DNA of 64,000 nt from Pandoraea sp. (GTDB lineage Bacteria; Pseudomonadota; Gammaproteobacteria; Burkholderiales; Burkholderiaceae). Positions 38,579-50,333 of the stretch are shown here, one piece after another. The stretch's first letter is position 1; each line of letters begins with the position of its first letter. The notes under the pieces were generated by a model, which saw only the letters and a list, made by a program, of their open reading frames with translations, ran no database searches and was not told where the DNA came from. The position numbers were made by a program, and so were the translations under genes. Location of the stretch: NCBI RefSeq assembly GCF_004297875.1, contig NZ_SCSK01000024.1:1-64000 (forward strand), given 5' to 3'.

Positions 38579-38624
38579 TCCAAACACTGCTGCAATGCAG
38601 CAAATTATGCGACTGGAGGTTGCC

Positions 38625-38765
38625 ATGTTTGCCAAACTGTTTGAAATCGTTAATTCCTGGTTCGAAAACGCCGAACGCCGCCGCCGTGAAGAGTATCTGG
38701 CGCAGTCCACCGATATTTATGAATTGGAATATCGCATTCGCGCGCTCGAAACCGGCGCCGTCTGA
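38625..38765 (+). CDS. DUF3563-family small protein
   Basis: 46 residues: an amphipathic start (MFAKLFEIVNSWFENAERRRREEYL) followed by AQSTDIYELEYRIRALETGAV. This matches the short DUF3563 family common in Burkholderia and relatives. GGAGG lies five bases before the ATG. It has its own AT-rich promoter with an embedded dyad, so it is likely a strongly regulated monocistronic gene. The function is unknown; the charged helix suggests membrane association or protein binding. Confidence 0.85.
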   Translation: MFAKLFEIVNSWFENAERRRREEYLAQSTDIYELEYRIRALETGAV

Positions 38766-38876
38766 ACCTGCTGTCTTGCTGGATGCAGTAACCCGGTAGT
38801 AAAGCGCCTCGCGCGCCTCATGAGATATCCTGCCCTCCGCCGGCCTGGCCGCTGCGACCGCGGATGATCTCAGCAA

Positions 38877-38908
38877 AAAGGCCCACCCTTGCGTGGGCCT
38901 TTGGCTTT
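38877..38908 (+). terminator. Terminator after the DUF3563 gene
   Basis: AAAGGCCCAC (38877-38886) pairs with GTGGGCCTTT (38893-38902), followed by GGCTTTT. It lies 110 bases after the stop codon. Confidence 0.85.
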
Positions 38909-39085
38909 TCTGCGATAGCTCGACGACGTCAGCTTGACGATCGCGCCATCCACGGCTTTCTCATTCCCGTTTTATCCCGGCAGCGCCATGGCCTGAGCGT
39001 GCCGGAAATCGCCTTCTTGCCGTGACCGGTATCGAGGGATTGTTCGCCTTCGTCAGTTTGGCTTGAGACAAATCCCACATTGATG

Positions 39086-39105
39086 TACTGTATAAACATA
39101 CAGTA
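39086..39105 (+). promoter_or_regulatory. LexA (SOS) box upstream of imuA
   Basis: TACTGTATAAACATACAGTA, two differences in the centre from the E. coli-type consensus TACTGTATATATATACAGTA, 40 bases before the imuA start. It predicts repression by LexA and DNA-damage induction of the whole cassette. Confidence 0.95.
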
Positions 39106-39144
39106 TTTGCTGGTTGTTGCCACCCGCTCCCATTGGTCGTTCCG

Positions 39145-39918
39145 ATGTCGCTCTCTCTTGAAAATTTACCGTCTGGGCTTTGGCGCGCCAGCGAACTGGC
39201 TCAAGGCCAGGGGCAGGTGCGGGCCACCGGCTTTACCGAGCTCGACCGGGAATTGCCGGGCGGCGGTTGGCCGGTTGGCGCGCTGGCCGAGCTGCTGCCC
39301 GCGCGCGCCGGGATCGGCGAGCTGCGTCTATTGCTGCCGGCGCTGGCGGCGCTGACCCGAACGGGCAAGCCCGTCGTGATGATCGCGCCGCCACATCTGC
39401 CTTACGCACCAGCCTTGGCCGGCGCCGGGCTCGACCTGCGCCACCTGGTGATTGTGCATGCTCCACCGCAATCCGGCGTGGCGTCGCCGCAGGCGGCCGA
39501 CGACCTCTGGGCAGCCGAGCAGGCGCTCAAAAGCGCCAGCTGCGGCGCGGTTCTGGCCTGGTTGCCGCAGGCTCGCTCCGATCAACTGCGCCGTCTGCAA
39601 CTGGCTGCCGCCGGCGGTGATGCGCTGGCCTGGATCGTACGCCAACCCCAGGCATTGGCCTCGTCCTCGCCCGCGCCGCTGCGGCTGGCACTCGAGCCGG
39701 CGCCGGGCAGCGGCCTGCTGATTCATTTCCACAAGCGCCGAGGTCCGGCCCGGAGCATGCCGCTGCGGCTGGACTTGCCGGCGCATCACCCGAAACTGGG
39801 GTCGCCGCGCCCCGGTACCGCTCTTTCTCTGGATTCAGGAGGCCTCCATGCGCTGCTGGATTGCACTGCACTTACCCTGGCTCATCCTCGAAATCTTCCG
39901 GCCGGTCTTGCCGCCTGA
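39145..39918 (+). CDS. imuA: ImuA, translesion synthesis accessory protein
   Basis: 257 residues of the RecA/SulA-like ImuA family. It opens LENLPSGLWRASELAQGQGQVRATGFTELDRELPGGGWPVGALAELLPARAGIGELRLLLPAL, with the degenerate Walker-A region replaced by PARAGIGE. No intact GKT/S P-loop is seen, as usual for ImuA. The ATG at 39145 is chosen over the TTG at 39133. The last 71 bases overlap imuB, indicating translational coupling. It acts with ImuB and DnaE2 in damage-induced mutagenesis. Confidence 0.93.
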   Translation: MSLSLENLPSGLWRASELAQGQGQVRATGFTELDRELPGGGWPVGALAELLPARAGIGELRLLLPALAALTRTGKPVVMIAPPHLPYAPALAGAGLDLRHLVIVHAPPQSGVASPQAADDLWAAEQALKSASCGAVLAWLPQARSDQLRRLQLAAAGGDALAWIVRQPQALASSSPAPLRLALEPAPGSGLLIHFHKRRGPARSMPLRLDLPAHHPKLGSPRPGTALSLDSGGLHALLDCTALTLAHPRNLPAGLAA

Positions 39919-41365
39919 CGGACCCGCTGGCATGACGTCCGATGCGCTGGTCGTGATGGACGGCGAGCATGTGCGCATGGCGAGCGCCGCGGCCCGGCAG
40001 GCGGGCATCGTGCCAGGCTTGCGCCGGGCCGGGGTGTTGGCCTTGCTGCCCGATGCGATCTTGCGCGAGCGCGACGCGCAGCGCGAGCAGCAGCGGCTGG
40101 AGACCGTGGCCCTGGCCCTGTTGCGCTTCAGTCCGCAAGTCGTGCTGGCTGGCGAGCACGTGGTGCTGGTCGAGGTATCGGCCAGCCTGCGCCTGTTTGG
40201 CGGCCTGAGCGCGCTGTGCCGCCAGGTCGGGCAGACCGCCCGGCTGCTCGGCCACGCGGCGCGTCTGGCCGTGGCGCCGACAGCCACCGGCGCCTGGTTG
40301 CTGGCGCGCCAGAGCGGCAGCCGGCAGCGCCGCCATGCGACCGACCTGGCGCAACTGTGCGCGCTGCTCGACGATTTGCCTGTGTCGCTGCTGGGTGAGA
40401 CCGCGCCGCATCTTGGCTGGCTCGAGCAGTTGGGCTGCGCCCGCTTGGCCGACATGCGCCGCTTGCCGCGCGCGGGCCTGGCCAGGCGCTGTGGCCAGGC
40501 GTTGGTGGATGAGTTGGCGCGGGCTTATGGCGATGCGCCGGAAATGCCGGCCTGGTTCCAGGCGCCCTTGCAGTTCGAAGCGCAGCTCGCGCTGCCGGCC
40601 CGCACTGCTCAGGTCGAGACGCTGCTGTTCGGCGCGCGGCGCTTGCTGGTGCAACTGGCAGGCTGGCTCGCGGCGCACCACCAGGCTGTGCACGCCTATG
40701 AGCTGGTGCTGGAGCACGAGCCGCTGGGACGCCGCACGTTGCCGCCTACACGCGTGATGGTGCGGCTGGCCGAACCCGGCGCGGCGCCGGCGCACCTGCT
40801 GAATGTGCTCAAGGAACAGTTGGCACGGCATCGTCTCGAGACGCCGGTACTGGAGTTGCGTTTGTGCGTCAGCCAGGTGGTGCCGCACGAACCGGGCAAT
40901 GCCAGCCTGTTGCCGGAGCCTGGCCGTGCGCGCCAGGAGTTCGTGCGCCTGATCGAGCGCCTGAATGCCCGCCTGGGCGAGGCGCAGGTGAGCCAACTGG
41001 CCTTGCACGACGAGCATCGGCCCGAGGCCGCGTACCGCCTGCTGCCGTACGTCGTGTCACGGCCGGCGTCGGCGACGCCTGGTGCCGCGCCGGGCGCCAT
41101 CCAGGCATCTCCCAAGGTCCGGCCGGTCTGGCTGCTCGACTCGCCACGGCAGCTGACCATGCTAGGCGAGCGGCCGGTCCATGGCACGCCGTTGCGCGTG
41201 CTCACGCATGCCGAGCGCATCGAGTCGGGCTGGTGGGATGGCGCCGCGGCGTTGCGCGACTACTTCATCGCCGCCGATGCGCAGGGCGCGTTGCTGTGGG
41301 TGTATCGCGAGCGGCAGACCAGCCTCGGCCAGGCCGCCTGGTATCTGCACGGCCTGTTCGGGTGA
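39848..41365 (+). CDS. imuB: ImuB, Y-family polymerase-like protein
   Basis: 505 residues. The first strand reads MRCWIALHLPWLILEIF, where active Y-family enzymes have D-x-D-x-FFAxVE; the catalytic acidic residues are missing, as known for ImuB. LVEVSASLRLFGGLSALC replaces the second catalytic motif SIDE. The C-terminal region (MLGERPVHGTPLRVLTHAERIESGWWDG) is the typical ImuB tail that includes protein-interaction elements. AGGAGG sits six bases before the ATG inside imuA. It likely acts as an adaptor tying ImuA and DnaE2 to the beta clamp. Confidence 0.93.
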   Translation: MRCWIALHLPWLILEIFRPVLPPDGPAGMTSDALVVMDGEHVRMASAAARQAGIVPGLRRAGVLALLPDAILRERDAQREQQRLETVALALLRFSPQVVLAGEHVVLVEVSASLRLFGGLSALCRQVGQTARLLGHAARLAVAPTATGAWLLARQSGSRQRRHATDLAQLCALLDDLPVSLLGETAPHLGWLEQLGCARLADMRRLPRAGLARRCGQALVDELARAYGDAPEMPAWFQAPLQFEAQLALPARTAQVETLLFGARRLLVQLAGWLAAHHQAVHAYELVLEHEPLGRRTLPPTRVMVRLAEPGAAPAHLLNVLKEQLARHRLETPVLELRLCVSQVVPHEPGNASLLPEPGRARQEFVRLIERLNARLGEAQVSQLALHDEHRPEAAYRLLPYVVSRPASATPGAAPGAIQASPKVRPVWLLDSPRQLTMLGERPVHGTPLRVLTHAERIESGWWDGAAALRDYFIAADAQGALLWVYRERQTSLGQAAWYLHGLFG

Positions 41366-41368
41366 GGC

Positions 41369-44532
<3,164 letters not shown>

Positions 44533-44536
<4 letters not shown>

Positions 44537-45468
44537 CCCCAGACGCCGGTGCGCTCGGTGGCCGGCGACAGGGTGCCGCCGCTCCAGCGCAGCGGTACGG
44601 CGCCCGGCCGGTACCAGCCGCGCACGACCTGAAAGCGCCAGAACCGCTCGGCGCCGGCAAACTCGCCGAGCGCGGCCGCGTCCCAGACGATCTCGGTGGT
44701 GCCTTGCAGCTGCAGCAGATCGCCGTTCGAGAAATCGACGAACAGCATCGCCGCACGCGGTTCGCGCACGAGATTGCCGAGCGTATTGAAATAACGGTTG
44801 CCGCTGAAATCAGGCACGGTCAGGGTGTTGCCGTCGATGCGCACGAAACCCGGTCGCCCGCCCCGATGCGAAATATCGACCCCGGCCGCGTTGCCCGCCG
44901 AGCCCGCTCCGCTGGCCGTGGCCACGAAGCAAGTATCGGCGCCCGCGATCAGATCGCGCGACCTCGCATCCAGCGCGGTGAAATGCGTCGCGGCCATGCG
45001 GGCCGGCGGCGCCTCGCGAATTTCGCGCATCTGAATATATCGGGGGCAATTGCCGAACGACTGCGTCACGGCGATCTCCAGCCGATGATGGTCGATTGCC
45101 GCGACGGTGCCATTGACCCGGTTGCGGCGCCGCGTGCCGAGGTCGATACCGAGCAGCCCGACCTGGCTGTGCGGCGTCAGGCCGGCGACCACCGGATCGG
45201 CAGCCTGCGCGTGGAGATCGATTTGCAAACCATGCGGGTCCGGCGAGGCGATAAATCCCGGTGGTCCGGCCAGCATCGTCGCCACTGGCCACCCGTCGGC
45301 ATCGGTTGCGCCCAGAAACAGGAACGGCAAGGCTGCAAAGAATGCGCGGTGCTGGTCGGGCATGAACTCGCGTATGGCCGCGCCGCGCGGACCGCCGCCG
45401 GCGAGTTCCTGAGCCAGCAACTCACCGTCGTGGAAAAGGGCTGAGGCTAACGGTGTGTCCGGATTCAT
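44533..45468 (-). CDS. Pyridoxamine 5'-phosphate oxidase-like FMN-binding protein
   Basis: 311 residues holding two split-barrel-like regions. The first has FLFLGATDADGWPVATMLAGPPGFIASPDPHGLQI and the second has TCFVATASGAGSAGNAAGVDISHRGGRPGFVRIDGNTLTVPDFSGNRYFNTLGNL, a pattern typical of FMN-binding PNPOx-family proteins of unknown substrate. GNCPRYIQMRE lies between them. Its start codon overlaps the stop of the upstream GST gene as ATGA (45465-45468), so the two are coupled. A redox or detoxification role with the GST is a positional inference. Confidence 0.85.
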
Positions 45469-46079
45469 GACACGCTCACCGGCATGGCGACGAACCCCGG
45501 CAATGCCTCGACCTGCGCGAGCCAGGCCCGGATGTTGGGGTAGGGCGTGAGCGCGATGCCGCCCTCCGGCGCGTGGGCGATGTACGAGTAGCACGCCAGG
45601 TCGGCCAGCGTGGGGTGATCGGCCGCCAGGTAGCGCCGGCCGCTCAGATGCTGCTCCATGAATGGCATGAGCCTGTAAGCGGTGTGCATCGCCGGGCCGA
45701 CGTCGTCGCCCGGTGCGCCCCAGCGCCGGATCACGCGGGCGGCGGCCGGCCCGAAGCGGATTTCGCCCGCGGCGATCGACAGCCAGCGCTGCACTTGGGC
45801 GGCCGGCACGGGATCGTCCGGCAGCCAATGGCTGCCGGGGGCGTAGCGCCTGGCCAGATAAACCAGGATCGCATTGCTGTCGCACAGCACCAGGCCGCCG
45901 TCGTCGAGCACCGGGATCTGGCCAAGCGGATTGAGCATGCGGAACCCGGCGCTGCGGCGCACCTCGGCTGGCGTATCGATGAAGCGATACGGCAGGCCGA
46001 GTATCGACAGCATCAGCTCGACGCGGTGCGAGTGCCCGGAGAGCCGGGTGCCGTGCAAGGTAATTGTTGATTCGGACAT
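45465..46079 (-). CDS. Glutathione S-transferase
   Basis: 204 residues. The N-terminal thioredoxin fold reads TLHGTRLSGHSHRVELMLSILGLPYRFIDT, with the conserved GQIPVLDDGGLVLCDSNAILVYLARRY (cis-Pro and the glutathione-binding SNAI). The C-terminal helical domain ends HPTLADLACYSYIAHAPEGG. Probably cytosolic; substrate unknown. It is the first gene of a two-gene operon with the PNPOx-like protein and divergent from a LysR gene. Confidence 0.92.
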   Translation of the reverse strand: MSESTITLHGTRLSGHSHRVELMLSILGLPYRFIDTPAEVRRSAGFRMLNPLGQIPVLDDGGLVLCDSNAILVYLARRYAPGSHWLPDDPVPAAQVQRWLSIAAGEIRFGPAAARVIRRWGAPGDDVGPAMHTAYRLMPFMEQHLSGRRYLAADHPTLADLACYSYIAHAPEGGIALTPYPNIRAWLAQVEALPGFVAMPVSVS

Positions 46080-46121
46080 GATCGGACCATGCTGGTTAAG
46101 GAAGTGAGAACAGATTAGTCA

Positions 46122-46178
46122 TTCCGATATTTGACGTAAATATCGATATACTGAAAGTCAGTCTTCCGATAATCGGAA
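46122..46178. promoter_or_regulatory. Operator candidates between gst and the LysR gene
   Basis: A perfect 15-bp palindrome TTCCGATAATCGGAA (46164-46178) lies 20 bases before the LysR start. A copy of its half-site (TTCCGATAT) is at 46122-46130, nearer gst. The geometry fits a LysR recognition site plus an activation site serving both genes. Confidence 0.7.
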
Positions 46179-46197
46179 TGATGAAAGGCTTATCCCC

Positions 46198-47100
46198 ATG
46201 GACCGACTCGATGAACTCAGCGTATTGATCGCCATCCTCGATACCGGCAGTCTGGCCGCCGCCGGGCGCCGGCTGCGCCGCTCGCCGCCGGCCGTCACGC
46301 GCACGCTGGCGGCGCTCGAAGCGCGCGTGGGCATGCGCCTGGTCGAGCGCTCCACGCGCAATCTGAGCGCGACCGAGGCGGGCGCGCGGCTGGCCGAGCA
46401 CGCGCGCCGCTTGCTGGCCGATTACGAGGCGGCGGTGCGCGAGGATGCCGATGCACCGCTGCAGGGCAGGTTGCGCGTCACGGCACCGCGCATTTTCGGG
46501 CGGCGCCACGTCACGCCGGTGGTGACCAGCTATCTCGATAAATACCCGGCGATGCGGGTCGAGCTGGTGCTCAGCGACGCCAATCTGGATTTGATCGAAG
46601 AGGGGCTCGACGTGGCGGTGCGGATCGGGACGCTCGTCGACGCCAGCCTGGTGGCGCGCCGCGTCGGCGAAGTCCGGCGCATGTGGGTGGCCAGCCCGGA
46701 CTATCTGGCCCGGCACGGCTGGCCCGGTACGCCGGGCGACCTGGCCGCGCATGAAGTGGTCTATACAGCCAGCCGGCCGGTGGCGCCGGAGTGGCGTTTC
46801 CGTCATGCCGGGCGCGACCAGGTGGTGGCGCTCACGCCGCGCCTGACGGTCAACGCAATCGACGCGACGCTGCTGGCCGTAAAAAGTCATCGCGGCATCG
46901 GCCGCGTGCTGTCCTACCAGGTGGTCGACGATCTCGCCGCCGGCACGCTGGTGCGCCTGCTCGCCGAGTATGAACCGCCACCGTTGCCGGTGCATCTGGT
47001 GATGCCCAGCGCGCGGCACATGGCGCCCAAGCTGCGCGCGTTTCTTGACCATGCGGCCGAGCAACTCAACCGGCTCGACGTGATACGGCCGATGCGCTGA
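46198..47100 (+). CDS. LysR-family regulator of the gst operon
   Basis: 300 residues, standard length. The helix-turn-helix reads LDELSVLIAILDTGSLAAAGRRLRRSPPAVTRTLAALEARVGMRLVERSTRNLSATEAG, of the type that begins MDRLDELSVLIAI. The effector domain (GRLRVTAPRIFGRRHVTPVV) follows. GAAAGG precedes the ATG. It is divergent from gst across 118 bases holding a clear palindrome, so it most likely controls gst and itself. It ends three bases before the convergent nasA stop. Confidence 0.9.
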   Translation: MDRLDELSVLIAILDTGSLAAAGRRLRRSPPAVTRTLAALEARVGMRLVERSTRNLSATEAGARLAEHARRLLADYEAAVREDADAPLQGRLRVTAPRIFGRRHVTPVVTSYLDKYPAMRVELVLSDANLDLIEEGLDVAVRIGTLVDASLVARRVGEVRRMWVASPDYLARHGWPGTPGDLAAHEVVYTASRPVAPEWRFRHAGRDQVVALTPRLTVNAIDATLLAVKSHRGIGRVLSYQVVDDLAAGTLVRLLAEYEPPPLPVHLVMPSARHMAPKLRAFLDHAAEQLNRLDVIRPMR

Positions 47101-47103
47101 CGC

Positions 47104-49911
47104 TCAGTGCTGTGCCGCTGGCGCCACCATGCGGCGCAATTCAGGCAGGCAGGAGCCGCACGTCGTGCCGCATTTGAGGGTGTCCTGCAACGCGCGCAGA
47201 CGGGCCTCGGGCGGGCCATGTCGATCGGCCAGACAGGCGTTGATCTGGCTCTCGGTGACGCCGTTGCAATTGCATATGGTCTTGCCGCGCGGCTGCACCC
47301 CGGCCGGCGCGGTGCGGCTGGGCAACAGCAGCAGGCGCCCCAGCGTGGAGGTCGTCTGGCCGCTTTCCAGCATTTCGCGCAGCCAGCCCGCCGCGCTCAC
47401 GTCGCCGGCTAACGAGACGGCCTGCAGCACGCCGTCCTCGATGCGCAGGCGCCGCGTCGTGCCGCGCCGGTGATCGTGATAGCTCAGCACTTTGGCCTGC
47501 GGCACACCAGCCAATCCAAACAACGTTTCGATTTCCTGCTGCAGCGCGTCGTCGGCGCGCTCGTAGGCGGCCACGCGCCACAATAGCCCGCTGTGCGCGC
47601 CGCCCGGGCGACCGAACGGCACGCAACTGGCGTAGGGGAAGCATTTGAAATAGCGTCGCAGATGCATCTGCCGCAGCAGCACCTGATCGGCCGGCAACCA
47701 GGCGAACACAACCCATTGCCATGGCAGTTCGGCCGGCAGGATCTTGACCGCGCTGTGCTTTAACTCCGGTTGCAGCGAGTGCGGGTCGAGCGCGGGCAGC
47801 GTCAGGCTGTTCACGCCGAAGGCGGCTTGCCGGCCCGCCACGCCGGAGACGTATTCCTCGCCCCAATGCATGGCCACGAAGGCTTGTCCGGGAGCCACGC
47901 CGTCGGTGGCATGCACAGGCAGGATCTGGCTGCCGCGCCGCGAGGTGAGATGAACGAACGCGCCTTCCTGCAATCCGAGTCGCTCGACGTCGCGCGGATG
48001 CAGGTCGACGCACGGTTCCGCCGCGTGGCCGAACGACTGTTCGAGCGATCCGGTGCGGCTCATGCCATGCCACTGATCGCGCAGGCGGCCGGTGTTCAGC
48101 GAAAATGGATAGCGCGCGTCGATGGCTTCGGCCGGCGGCGTGTACGACACATCGGCAAAACGCGCGCGACCGTCGCCGGTATGAAAGCGGCCCTGGCTGA
48201 ACAGGCGCTGCCGGCCTTGCGTGGCTCCTGCGGGGAATGGCCACTGCTGAGGGCCTTCGGTCTCGAGCAGCGAGTAGGAGAGCCCGCCGATATCGAGATC
48301 GCGGCCCACGGTAGTGGCGCGATGCTCGAGCCAGATTGCCTCGGGCGAGTCATAAGGAAACAGGGTGGCTTGCCCAGGACGCAGGCGTGCTTCGAGGCGC
48401 CGCGCCACGTCGCACACGATCTGCCAGTCGTGCCGGGCTGCGCCAAACGGCGCCACGGCCGCGCGCACGCGCGAGATGCGGCGCTCCGAATTCGTGACCG
48501 TGCCTTCTTTCTCGCCCCACGTGGTGGCCGGCAGCAATACGTCGGCATGGGGTACCGTGGCGGTATTGCGATAAGCCTCCTGCACCACCACGAACTCGGC
48601 CTGGCTCAGTGCCGCGCGCACGGCGGTTTGCGACGGCAGTGATTGCGCGGGGTTGGTGCAGGCGATCCACACGGCCTTGATGGTGCCGTCGCGCAGCCCG
48701 TCGAAAATCTCGACCGCGGTCTTGCCGGGTTGCATCGGCACGCTCGGCACGTCCCACAGGCGGGCGATTTCGGCCCGATGCGCGGGGTTGCCGAGATTGC
48801 GGTGGCCTGACATCAGGTTGGCCATTGCGCCGACCTCGCGCCCGCCCATCGCATTCGGTTGTCCGGTCAGCGAGAAGGGACCGGCGCCGGGCGTGCCGAG
48901 CTGTCCGGTGGCCAGGTGCAGATTGATCAGGGCGCGATTCTTCGCGGTGCCGCTCGAGGATTGATTCAATCCCTGGCAGTACAGCGACAGCGTCGGGCCC
49001 TGGGCGAACCAGCGCGCGGCGGTGACGATGTCGTCGGCTTTCAGGCCGCACAGCTGCGCAGCCACGCCCGGCGTGAATTCATGTACGGCGGCCCGCAGCG
49101 CGTCGAAACCTTCCGTGTGTTCGTTGATGTAGGCGCGATCGATCAGGCCCTCCCACAACATCACGTGCAGCATGCCATGGAATAGCGCGACGTCGGTGCC
49201 GGGCTGCAGTGGCAGAAACAGGTCGGCGCTTTGCGCCGTATCGGTGCGGCGTGGATCGGCAACGATCACGCGCATGGCCGGATGCCGGGCGCGTGCCTCC
49301 TCGAGCCGCCGGTAAAGCACCGGGTGGGCGTAGGCGGGGTTGGCGCCGGCGATGAAAACCGTGCCGGCCAATTCGATGTCCTCATAGCTGCAAGGCGGTG
49401 CATCGACGCCGAAAGCACCCTTGTAGCCGGCCACCGCCGAACTCATGCACAGCCGCGAGTTCGAGTCGATGTTATTGGTGCCGATCAAGCCTTTGGCGAG
49501 TTTGTTGAAGACGTAATAGTCCTCCGTGAGCAGTTGGCCGGACACGTAAAAAGCGACAGCGTCGGGCCCGTGTCGCTGCACGATGTCGGCCAGGCGCTGC
49601 GCGACGTGATCGAGCGCGTCGCCCCAGCCGGCCGGTGCCAGCGCATCGGCACGGCTGCGCCGCAGCGCGGGTTGCGCCGCGCGCACCTGGGCGTAGCGAT
49701 GCGGCGCGGCGGTCAGATGCAAGGTGCTGCCCTTGGTGCACAGCCGGCCGAAATTGGCAGGATGGTCGGGGTCGCCGGCGACCCCGACGATTTCGTCGCG
49801 ACCGTCCGGGTGATGCAGGCTGTCGATCACCACGCCGCAACCGACCCCGCAATAACAGCAGGTCGAGCGCGTGCGGCGCGCAATGGGTTTGGCGGGCAGG
49901 CTATCAGCCAT
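47104..49911 (-). CDS. nasA: Assimilatory nitrate reductase, catalytic subunit
   Basis: 935 residues. The N-terminal [4Fe-4S] motif is TCCYCGVGCGV ... GRLCTKG (Cys 18/21/25 and a later Cys). The molybdopterin (MGD) domains are complete: SNSRLCMSSAVAGYKGAFG, LYCQGLNQSS, GQPNAMGGREVG and TTWGEKEGTVTNSERRIS. A C-terminal bacterioferritin-associated ferredoxin-like [2Fe-2S] domain (about residues 876-935, ICNCNGVTESQINACL ... LKCGTTCGSCLPEL) is fused on. It reduces nitrate to nitrite in the cytoplasm. It is the last gene of nirB-nirD-nasA, with 9 bases between it and nirD. Confidence 0.95.
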   Translation of the reverse strand: MADSLPAKPIARRTRSTCCYCGVGCGVVIDSLHHPDGRDEIVGVAGDPDHPANFGRLCTKGSTLHLTAAPHRYAQVRAAQPALRRSRADALAPAGWGDALDHVAQRLADIVQRHGPDAVAFYVSGQLLTEDYYVFNKLAKGLIGTNNIDSNSRLCMSSAVAGYKGAFGVDAPPCSYEDIELAGTVFIAGANPAYAHPVLYRRLEEARARHPAMRVIVADPRRTDTAQSADLFLPLQPGTDVALFHGMLHVMLWEGLIDRAYINEHTEGFDALRAAVHEFTPGVAAQLCGLKADDIVTAARWFAQGPTLSLYCQGLNQSSSGTAKNRALINLHLATGQLGTPGAGPFSLTGQPNAMGGREVGAMANLMSGHRNLGNPAHRAEIARLWDVPSVPMQPGKTAVEIFDGLRDGTIKAVWIACTNPAQSLPSQTAVRAALSQAEFVVVQEAYRNTATVPHADVLLPATTWGEKEGTVTNSERRISRVRAAVAPFGAARHDWQIVCDVARRLEARLRPGQATLFPYDSPEAIWLEHRATTVGRDLDIGGLSYSLLETEGPQQWPFPAGATQGRQRLFSQGRFHTGDGRARFADVSYTPPAEAIDARYPFSLNTGRLRDQWHGMSRTGSLEQSFGHAAEPCVDLHPRDVERLGLQEGAFVHLTSRRGSQILPVHATDGVAPGQAFVAMHWGEEYVSGVAGRQAAFGVNSLTLPALDPHSLQPELKHSAVKILPAELPWQWVVFAWLPADQVLLRQMHLRRYFKCFPYASCVPFGRPGGAHSGLLWRVAAYERADDALQQEIETLFGLAGVPQAKVLSYHDHRRGTTRRLRIEDGVLQAVSLAGDVSAAGWLREMLESGQTTSTLGRLLLLPSRTAPAGVQPRGKTICNCNGVTESQINACLADRHGPPEARLRALQDTLKCGTTCGSCLPELRRMVAPAAQH

Positions 49912-49920
49912 GGATCGGCC

Positions 49921-50298
49921 TTACGCCGCGCCGGCGGCGAGCGCTTGCATGTTTGCCGCGGCCTCGGGCTGGGATAACTCGCTGCGCAGCATGTACACGG
50001 TGCGCTTGTCGCACTGCACCGCGAAGGTTGGCGCGCAACCGGCGTCCGGGCTGAGCGCGCAGCCGTCGCCCAGGCCGATCTGCCAGCCGTGCAGCGGACA
50101 GGTGACGCGCTCGCCATGCACGATGCCTTGCGAGAGCGGGCCGCCCTTGTGCGGACAGCGATCGAGTACGGCGAACACCTTGTCTTCGCCGTTGCGGAAG
50201 ATGGCGATATCGGCATGTTGCGCACGCCTGAGCAAGCGCGCGCCCAGTACGGGGATGTCATCGATTTGGCAAATGGCCAGCCAGTTGTCGTCAAGCAT
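49921..50298 (-). CDS. nirD: Nitrite reductase (NADH) small subunit NirD
   Basis: 125 residues with a Rieske-type fold. The ligand motifs CPHKGG and CPLHGW are both intact, so this NirD should bind a [2Fe-2S] cluster; many NirD proteins have lost these residues. The start is set by GAGGATATT before the ATG at 50298. It partners NirB in NADH-dependent reduction of nitrite to ammonium. It lies between nirB (35 bases) and nasA (9 bases) in one operon. Confidence 0.94.
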   Translation of the reverse strand: MLDDNWLAICQIDDIPVLGARLLRRAQHADIAIFRNGEDKVFAVLDRCPHKGGPLSQGIVHGERVTCPLHGWQIGLGDGCALSPDAGCAPTFAVQCDKRTVYMLRSELSQPEAAANMQALAAGAA

Positions 50299-50333
50299 TG
50301 CAATATCCTCGGATGAATTCGGCAGCCTCAGGG

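Noticed and set aside
39848..41365. imuB as an active DNA polymerase IV
   Set aside because: The first-strand and second-motif acidic residues are missing and the gene sits in the imuA-dnaE2 cassette, so ImuB is the better call.
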